From Scatousia sp902383995 (lineage in GTDB: Bacteria; Cyanobacteriota; Vampirovibrionia; Gastranaerophilales; Gastranaerophilaceae), in contig CABLZX010000003.1 in NCBI GenBank assembly GCA_902383995.1, positions 62,001 through 126,000 of the forward strand: a DNA stretch of 64,000 bases, given 5' to 3'. Made by a program: the position numbers and the translations under genes. The notes under the pieces are model-generated. The model was not told where the DNA came from, searched no databases, and worked only from the letters and a program-made list of their open reading frames with translations. This document shows positions 58,681 through 64,000 of this stretch, piece by piece. The stretch's first letter is position 1. The number at the start of each line of letters is the position of its first letter.

Positions 58681-60348
58681 ATGAATGAGAATTTGAAACA
58701 AACATTAAAACTTTTACCATCGCTTCCCGGCTGTTATATTTACTACAACAAAGATAACGAGATAATATATGTCGGAAAAGCAAAAATTTTAAAACGCAGG
58801 GTAATGAGTTATTTTAACAAAAAACACCATGACAGCGTTAAAGTGCAGGTGCTTGTTTCACAAATCGAGCGCATGGAGTATATTATAACAAATACTGAAG
58901 TTGAAGCGCTTATTCTCGAAAGCCATCTTATAAAAAAACATAAACCGCGATACAATGTTCTGCTGAAAGATGACAAAAAATATCCGTATTTTCTTATTAC
59001 AGATGAAGACTTCCCGCGTATAACAGTTGTGCGCAAAAAAAATATGAACCCTGAAAAAGGACGGTACTACGGACCTTATACAGATGTTCGGGCTATGTAT
59101 TCAACTCTGGATTTCTTAAAAAAAATCTTCCCGCTGAAGCAATGCAAATCACCAAAATTCAAAGACCGTCCTTGCCTATACTATCAGATAGGACGCTGCA
59201 TGGCACCTTGCCAGAATATGGTTACAAGTGAAGAGTACAAAAATCTTGTACATCAGGCAGAACTATTTCTTGCAGGCAAGCAGTCCGAGCTAATGGCGCA
59301 GCTGAAAGAACAAATGGAAAAATATGCTTCCTCAGAACAGTTTGAGAAAGCTGCACGTCTGCGCGACAGCTATCTGGACCTGAAAAAAACTCTTGAAAAG
59401 CAGAAGGTTGTATATGAAAATACAAAACTCAATGAGGATATTATTTCGCTTCTGTCAGAGGACGGTATTTTTGCAATTGTAATACTCATGATACGCGAGG
59501 GAAGGCTTATTGACAAAAAAGACTTCATATATGAAGTTGAAGAAGAAGATAAGACAGAATTCTTTGCAACATTCTTTAAGGAATACTACAACACACTCTC
59601 TCTGGAATTTCCTGATAAGATTGTTTCTAACGAGCTTGAAAATATAGGAGAGAAAGCGCTTTATGAGGAATGGCTTAATATAATCTCCGGTAAAAAGGTT
59701 AAAATAAGCTACGGGAAATCAGCACAGGGCAAAGAGCTTCAGATGCTTGCAGACAAAAATGCGCGTGTTGTTCTTGATAACGCCAAAATTAAAAAAATGG
59801 TTAAAATCAACGAAGATTTTAATGAAATCGGCGCATACCTTGCAGAAAAACTTCACCTCAGAAACTTCCCGCACAGAATGGAATGCTATGATATTTCACA
59901 TATACAGGGAACATATACCGTAGCATCTATGGTTGTATTCATAAACGGACTTCCTAAAAAGTCAGAGTACAGAAAATTCAAAGTCCGTACTACAGAAGGC
60001 AAGCCTGATGATTTTCAGTCAATGAAGGAGGTTCTCACACGCAGGATGTCGCATCTGGGTGAAAAAAAATGGGAAAAGCCGGATTTAATGATAATTGACG
60101 GAGGAAAAGGCCAATTATCAAGTGTTATGGAAATTATTGAAGGATTAGGAGTGAAAGATATTGACGTTGTGAGTTTGGCAAAACGTAATGAAGAGGTATT
60201 CCTTCCTCATAAATCAGAACCTGTAATTCTGCCAAGAGATTCAGGAGCACTGTTTTTGTTCCAGAGAATCCGCGATGAAGCACACAGGTTTGCCATAACT
60301 TACCACAGAAATCTGCGTTCAAAAGCAATTAAAAAAGGCGGTAAATAA
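58681..60348 (+). CDS. uvrC: Excinuclease ABC subunit C, lacking the C-terminal HhH domain
   Basis: 555 aa against the usual ~600. GIY-YIG nuclease: LPGCYIYYNKDNEIIYVGKAKILKRRVMSYF (~15-45). Cys cluster KQCKSPKF..CLYYQIGRCMAPC (~145-175), UVR motif EQFEKAARLRDSYL (~215), RNase-H-like 5' incision domain HRMECYDISHIQGTYTVASMVVF and PDLMIIDGGKGQLSSV (~400-480). It ends soon after FAITYHRNLRSKAIKK, where the tandem helix-hairpin-helix normally follows; no frameshifted remnant is seen downstream. UvrC makes both cuts in nucleotide excision repair. Confidence 0.95.
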   Translation: MNENLKQTLKLLPSLPGCYIYYNKDNEIIYVGKAKILKRRVMSYFNKKHHDSVKVQVLVSQIERMEYIITNTEVEALILESHLIKKHKPRYNVLLKDDKKYPYFLITDEDFPRITVVRKKNMNPEKGRYYGPYTDVRAMYSTLDFLKKIFPLKQCKSPKFKDRPCLYYQIGRCMAPCQNMVTSEEYKNLVHQAELFLAGKQSELMAQLKEQMEKYASSEQFEKAARLRDSYLDLKKTLEKQKVVYENTKLNEDIISLLSEDGIFAIVILMIREGRLIDKKDFIYEVEEEDKTEFFATFFKEYYNTLSLEFPDKIVSNELENIGEKALYEEWLNIISGKKVKISYGKSAQGKELQMLADKNARVVLDNAKIKKMVKINEDFNEIGAYLAEKLHLRNFPHRMECYDISHIQGTYTVASMVVFINGLPKKSEYRKFKVRTTEGKPDDFQSMKEVLTRRMSHLGEKKWEKPDLMIIDGGKGQLSSVMEIIEGLGVKDIDVVSLAKRNEEVFLPHKSEPVILPRDSGALFLFQRIRDEAHRFAITYHRNLRSKAIKKGGK

Positions 60349-60684
60349 TTACTCTTGGACCTCTGTGATTTTGCCGCGATTATCAATGCGCCTTTTCCAG
60401 CATTCTTTTAAACTGCCGACTACATTAGGTTTATTAAACCAGCGGTCAATATACCTTTCATTTTGCCCCAAAGACCCATCCATTTTTTCCTGTGTATTAA
60501 TATTGTATATTGCTTCTGAAATACCAATACTTATTTTAACATGAGGAGTTGGCTCTTTTACAACATCCATCGATAGTTTCAAATTGTTATATTTTTCAGG
60601 CTGAAAATTTTGTGACGTACCAGTATTGGCATCAATAATCAGCTTTTTCAATTCATGACCTAAATCATTTAATGACTTTCCCAT
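60349..60684 (-). CDS. Hypothetical protein
   Basis: 111 aa from ATG 60684, with AGGTGG 5 nt upstream. No family recognised; polar, with a conserved-looking start GKSLNDLGHELKKLIIDAN and an end rich in charge and Trp (RWFNKPNVVGSLKECWKRRID). It abuts the uvrC stop convergently and follows UPF0210 by 12 nt in the same direction. Confidence 0.5.
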   Translation of the reverse strand: MGKSLNDLGHELKKLIIDANTGTSQNFQPEKYNNLKLSMDVVKEPTPHVKISIGISEAIYNINTQEKMDGSLGQNERYIDRWFNKPNVVGSLKECWKRRIDNRGKITEVQE

Positions 60685-60696
60685 AAAAACCACCTG

Positions 60697-62064
60697 CTAA
60701 TTATTTAAACTGTGTATTGGTGCAGGAATTCTGCCTCCTCTGCAAACAAAACCGGCTGATGAAAGGTTATTAACAGACATAACCGGCGCTTCTCCAAGAA
60801 GACCGCCGAAAACAACCTTATCGCCTACACCTTTCCCTATAGCAGGAATTATTCTAACAGCAGTAGTTTTCTTATTAATCATACCTATTGCCATCTCATC
60901 CGCAATTATACCGGCAATTGTACTGTTTGGCGTATCACCGGGAATTGCAATCATATCCAATCCTACAGAGCACACGCAGGTCATAGCCTCAAGTTTATCA
61001 AATGTTAAATAACCGTTTGCCGCGGCCTCTATCATACCGGCATCCTCGGAAACGGGAATGAATGCTCCGGAAAGCCCCCCTACATGAGAACTTGCCATAA
61101 TTCCGCCTTTTTTTACTGCGTCATTTAGCATAGCAAGCGCAGCTGTTGTACCATGCGCCCCTGCATGTTCAAGTCCCATTGCCTGAAAAATTCCGGCAAC
61201 ACTATCTCCTTCTGCCGGTGTAGGAGCCAGAGAAAGGTCAATTATACCAAATGGAATATCCAGCCTTTTTGCAAGTTTTCTGCCGACAAGCTCACCGGTT
61301 GAAGTAATCTTATATGCAATCTGTTTAATTTTATTTGCAAGCTGGCTTAAATCAGCATCTTTAGGAAGCGCTTCAATTGCAGCTCTTACTACGCCCGGAC
61401 CGGAAACACCGACATTAAGGGCGCATTCCGGTTCGCCAAACCCGCAGAATGCTCCTGCCATAAACGGATTATCGCTTGCAGAATTACAGAAACAAACAAG
61501 CTTAGCTGCTCCTAGTCCATCTTTATCTTTTGTAAGCTCAGCTGATTTTTTTATTGTATCTGCCATTTTTAAAACCGCATCCATATTAATGCCGGCTTTT
61601 GATGATGCAAGATTTATTGAAGAACATAGCCTTTCAGTACAGGCAAGTGCTTCCGGAATACTTTCAATTAAAAGGTTATCGCCTTTTGTGCAGCCTTTTT
61701 CAACCAGTGCTGAGAACCCGCCGATAAAATTTACTCCTACTTCTCTTGCAGCCTTATCAAGAGTTTTTGCGATTTTAACATAATCAGGATTTTTACATGA
61801 CTCGCCCACTAAAGATATAGGGGTGACAGAAATCCTCTTATTAATAATCGGAATTGAATACTCATTTTCCAAATCATTTGCATATTCAACAAGGTTTTTC
61901 GCATAGCGTTTAATCTTGTTATAAATATTATCGCATACAACGTCTACATCGCTATCCATACAATCTCTCAGACTGATTGCCATTGTTACAGTCCTGATGT
62001 CAAGATTGTATAATTTAATCATATTAATAGTTTCTAAAATAAGATTTTCGTTAATTACCGCCAA
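60697..62064 (-). CDS. UPF0210 / PFL family protein (DUF711)
   Basis: 455 aa, full family length. ILETINMIKLYNLDIRTVTMAISLRDC at the start, NFIGGFSALVEKGCTKGD, ECALNVGVSGPGVVRAAIEA and GLSGAFIPVSEDAGMIEAA are family blocks. The fold is like pyruvate-formate-lyase but no glycyl-radical loop is present; function unknown. Its start overlaps the OmpA-like gene by 14 nt. Confidence 0.92.
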   Translation of the reverse strand: MAVINENLILETINMIKLYNLDIRTVTMAISLRDCMDSDVDVVCDNIYNKIKRYAKNLVEYANDLENEYSIPIINKRISVTPISLVGESCKNPDYVKIAKTLDKAAREVGVNFIGGFSALVEKGCTKGDNLLIESIPEALACTERLCSSINLASSKAGINMDAVLKMADTIKKSAELTKDKDGLGAAKLVCFCNSASDNPFMAGAFCGFGEPECALNVGVSGPGVVRAAIEALPKDADLSQLANKIKQIAYKITSTGELVGRKLAKRLDIPFGIIDLSLAPTPAEGDSVAGIFQAMGLEHAGAHGTTAALAMLNDAVKKGGIMASSHVGGLSGAFIPVSEDAGMIEAAANGYLTFDKLEAMTCVCSVGLDMIAIPGDTPNSTIAGIIADEMAIGMINKKTTAVRIIPAIGKGVGDKVVFGGLLGEAPVMSVNNLSSAGFVCRGGRIPAPIHSLNN

Positions 62065-62752
62065 AATTTAACCCAAACATTCTTGAAATGTTCTTTGCCT
62101 TTACTCTAAGTTTCAACTCTACACGACGGCTTTTTGCGTAATCTTCCTTCCCGTCCGCCGTCAGGACTGGTTCGGAGAAGCTTTTGCCTTCAACAACAAC
62201 CATTTTTCTGAGCTTTTCACTGTAAGCAGGATTGAACTTTGTCTTAAACATATAATTCTCAACCGCATTTGCTCTTAACAAGCTCAGCTCCATATTTTTC
62301 GCAAACTGCTCATTTGGAGTTTTCAAACCCTGAAACATCTGTGAATCAGTGTGTCCCTGAACAACAATATTCACAACATTTTCATATAATGCAGGATTTG
62401 AATAAATTGTATCAATATAAATAGGAACAAACTTTTCAAGGTACTGCTTACCTTTTGCCGAAAGTGTATAGCTGCCTACATCAAAAAGTTCAAGTTCTGA
62501 AATCTTAACGTTACCTGTAAGTTTGTCAACCTCGGCATCAATGTTCGCTTCCTTAAGCCTGTCAGCCAGCTGTTCGGAAGCTTTCATCTGGTTTTGCTGC
62601 AATTCAACAGTTTCTTGTGTAAAACCTGTCATAGCAAGTACAAACAGTGTCATGAAGATGATTGCCAGACCTAAAAGCAGGTCGGACATAGTTGTCCAGA
62701 ATATGTTATCATTACCGTCTTCTATAGCTGGTTTTTTACCGTAAATACCCAC
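62051..62752 (-). CDS. OmpA/MotB-like peptidoglycan-binding protein
   Basis: 233 aa. One transmembrane helix (MSDLLLGLAIIFMTLFVLAM, ~22-41), a short coiled linker, then an OmpA domain: LELFDVGSYTLSAKGKQYLEKF, VVNIVVQGHTDSQMF, and ENYMFK..RRVELKLRVK (~75-225). The Asp that binds protons in true MotB helices is represented by D24 in MSDLL. With the MotA-like gene 11 nt upstream it would form a proton-driven stator-like pair. Confidence 0.82.
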   Translation of the reverse strand: MGIYGKKPAIEDGNDNIFWTTMSDLLLGLAIIFMTLFVLAMTGFTQETVELQQNQMKASEQLADRLKEANIDAEVDKLTGNVKISELELFDVGSYTLSAKGKQYLEKFVPIYIDTIYSNPALYENVVNIVVQGHTDSQMFQGLKTPNEQFAKNMELSLLRANAVENYMFKTKFNPAYSEKLRKMVVVEGKSFSEPVLTADGKEDYAKSRRVELKLRVKAKNISRMFGLNFGGN

Positions 62753-62763
62753 TTTATACTCCG

Positions 62764-63672
62764 TTAAAATAATTCATCAACAGCATCTGATTTACTTGCT
62801 TTTGCAACTTCTTTCATCTGCTTGTTCATAAGGTTCATCCCAAAAATCAGGTTTTCCAGATAAGGAACAAGATTGCCTGCAATACCTGAATTAAGCGCAA
62901 TTTTAAAATCATTCGGCAATGCTGCGATAAGATGCTGCATTGCATTGTTCTGAATTTTTGTTTCTCTTAAGAGTTCAAACAGGAACTTCTCAGACGAAAT
63001 ATTATCAAACAATTTGGCAATAACATCCTGCACCTTAGCCAGAGGGTTTTTACAGAGGATGTTATATGTAAGTTTTTCATAAATTATAAATATCAGTGAA
63101 GAACCTACCGCAAATACTGATACAAGCGCCGCAATCTGCATGGAGCTCATCAGCTGCGCTACAGATGCAATTGTTCTTTCCTGTGATGAAAAGTCGATTT
63201 TACCAAACGCAATCGCAATGTTCAAGAATGTAAACAACGGTCCGAAACCTGTCAAAATTGTTGAAACGGATTGCATAAATTTGTAGTTAAATTTGGAAGT
63301 TACTAAGGCCTCTTCATTAAAGAAGTATAAAGGATCAACTGTTGTTTGAATATTTTGAACAGTTGAAGACACCTCTTTATATGTAAGATTATTATTCTGA
63401 CCTTTCAATGCAACAGATTCCGAAAATACCAGTGTATTTTTAAATTCCATCCAGGTATTTGCAACATACGGATTCATCATCATCCATTCATCGATTTCTT
63501 TAAAACGGTAGTTTAAGTCATTTTTCTTAAAATTGCTGATAAATGAGTGAAGGATATTAAGATTTTTATTTACAAATTTATATTTAACGACACAAAAAAT
63601 AAGTGAAGATACAAACGTAAATAATACGATTAAAATCGGAATATCGGTAAATATATGCAATAACATTCTCAT
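62764..63672 (-). CDS. MotA/TolQ/ExbB-like inner-membrane protein
   Basis: 302 aa. One N-terminal transmembrane helix (IPILIVLFTFVSSLIFCVV, ~12-30), a cytoplasmic helical segment, then two more (VSTILTGFGPLFTFLNIAIAFG ~150 and MQIAALVSVFAVGSSLIFIIYEKL ~195). The latter pair is typical of the MotA/TolQ/ExbB/ZorA superfamily. It probably couples proton flow to the OmpA-type partner downstream. No flagellar, Tol or TonB genes are near. Confidence 0.72.
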   Translation of the reverse strand: MRMLLHIFTDIPILIVLFTFVSSLIFCVVKYKFVNKNLNILHSFISNFKKNDLNYRFKEIDEWMMMNPYVANTWMEFKNTLVFSESVALKGQNNNLTYKEVSSTVQNIQTTVDPLYFFNEEALVTSKFNYKFMQSVSTILTGFGPLFTFLNIAIAFGKIDFSSQERTIASVAQLMSSMQIAALVSVFAVGSSLIFIIYEKLTYNILCKNPLAKVQDVIAKLFDNISSEKFLFELLRETKIQNNAMQHLIAALPNDFKIALNSGIAGNLVPYLENLIFGMNLMNKQMKEVAKASKSDAVDELF

Positions 63673-63794
63673 AAAGCTAAAATCTCCATTCTATGAAAAA
63701 TTGTACCATAGTTTACGCTGCTGGGCAAAATATTAAGAAGAACTCAACAATTTCTCCTCTATTTGTATGAGATTAGAAAGTTTTGAATAAAGAA

Positions 63795-63902
63795 AAATTT
63801 ACACGTGCCGATAAAAATAATACAGATATGAAAGACGAAAGTTTTTCATACCTCCTCCCCAAGTCTGGTAGCCGTTCTTATTCTAAGACGGCTTTTTTTT
63901 TG
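63795..63902 (+). ncRNA. Possible small RNA
   Basis: A -35 TTTACA (near 63795), 17-nt spacer, TACAGA, then ~70 nt with no frame, closing in a strong terminator. The CCTCCTCCCC run in the middle is anti-Shine-Dalgarno-binding in character. No known family is recognised. Confidence 0.25.
63870..63902 (+). terminator. Rho-independent terminator
   Basis: AGCCGT-T-CTT, ATTCT loop, AAG-ACGGCT, nine T. No coding gene ends just upstream on this strand. Confidence 0.85.
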
Positions 63903-63912
63903 CTAAAAAATC

Positions 63913-63921
63913 TGCTATAAT
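63913..63921 (+). promoter_or_regulatory. Extended -10 box of the kinase gene (leaderless)
   Basis: TGC then TATAAT, six bases, ATG at 63928. Confidence 0.5.
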
Positions 63922-63927
63922 AAACCT

Positions 63928-64000
63928 ATGAACAACAATGAAAAAAACTATGAAGATTTCATCTCTACAGTCAGTCATGAATTGAGAACACCCTTGACTT
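63928..64000 (+). CDS. Sensor histidine kinase (partial, first 24 codons)
   Basis: The frame opens MNNNEKNYEDFISTVSHELRTPLT: the H box of a histidine kinase appears within 20 residues of the start, so this is a soluble kinase without an N-terminal sensor. The gene runs off the right edge. Confidence 0.85.
   Translation, partial: MNNNEKNYEDFISTVSHELRTPLT

Noticed and set aside
58427..58783. 118-codon minus-strand frame upstream of uvrC
   Set aside because: It overlaps the start of uvrC and the GC-rich repeat region; composition and position fit a shadow frame.
62051..63672. Zorya defence system (ZorA/ZorB)
   Set aside because: The channel protein lacks the long cytoplasmic tail of ZorA and no ZorC/D/E genes are adjacent; a general MotA/OmpA-type pair is the safer call.
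1..64000. CRISPR arrays, tRNA and rRNA genes
   Set aside because: No spacer-like direct repeat series, no cloverleaf with TTCGA arm other than tmRNA, and no rRNA sequence were seen by eye on either strand.

Overview
The window is AT-rich and looks like a genome segment of a Gram-negative-type (diderm) gut bacterium, most probably a Candidatus Gastranaerophilales / Melainabacteria (Vampirovibrionia) member. This is inference from: a tmRNA tag of cyanobacterial type (ANNVIKADFSRAYALAA), Skp/OmpH, OmpA and AsmA-like envelope proteins, PPi-dependent phosphofructokinase, and two prepilins with the KRGFTLAEVLITLGIIGVVA leader seen in large families in that group. No rRNA, tRNA or CRISPR array was found.

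Layout. 1-13 kb is housekeeping: GH57 glucan enzyme (cut by the edge), XRE regulator, DUF1796 protein, PPi-PFK, membrane-tethered Hsp20-like protein, stand-alone receiver, prepilin 1, WG-repeat protein, AsmA-like protein, L,D-transpeptidase, HD hydrolase, flavodoxin behind a 30-bp palindrome, and AmrS radical SAM enzyme. About 13-44 kb is a plasticity zone: a complete Eco1-like retron (effector, ncRNA, RT) preceded by RhuM and a 1234-aa PD-(D/E)XK-type protein; a phage-like DUF5681/ParB-methyltransferase pair; a macrodomain protein; a seven-gene surface-glycan operon using CDP-activated substituents (GT2, glycerophosphotransferase, class V aminotransferase, methyltransferase, cytidylyltransferase, LicD, ABC exporter); an Mrr-like nuclease inside 60-bp inverted repeats; a DUF2924/large serine recombinase pair; a four-gene methylase-histidine kinase-receiver-HNH cassette; a Fic protein; and an M23 peptidase carrying a phage-head motif. 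The zone ends at ssrA (tmRNA). 44-64 kb is again core: SF1 helicase-nuclease, CCA-adding enzyme, the yceD-rpmF-plsX-fabH-fabD-fabG-acpP-fabF lipid operon, Skp, prepilin 2, uvrC, UPF0210, an OmpA/MotA-type pair, and the start of a histidine kinase.

Main observations. (1) The retron ncRNA can be delimited: its a1 arm lies on the last codons of the effector gene, the candidate branching G is the last base of the effector TAG stop codon, and the a2 arm covers the RT ribosome site and ATG. (2) Both prepilin genes carry a run of ten G just after codon 10; ten puts both out of frame and nine restores both, so this looks like a phase-variable pilin family captured OFF. (3) Both prepilin leaders contain perfect palindromes whose 36-nt GC-rich loop is in opposite orientation at the two loci. 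(4) The methylase / dual-GHKL histidine kinase / receiver / HNH cassette is a good candidate for a signalling-controlled restriction system.

Many genes start only 6-8 nt after a -10 box without a Shine-Dalgarno sequence, suggesting common leaderless transcription.
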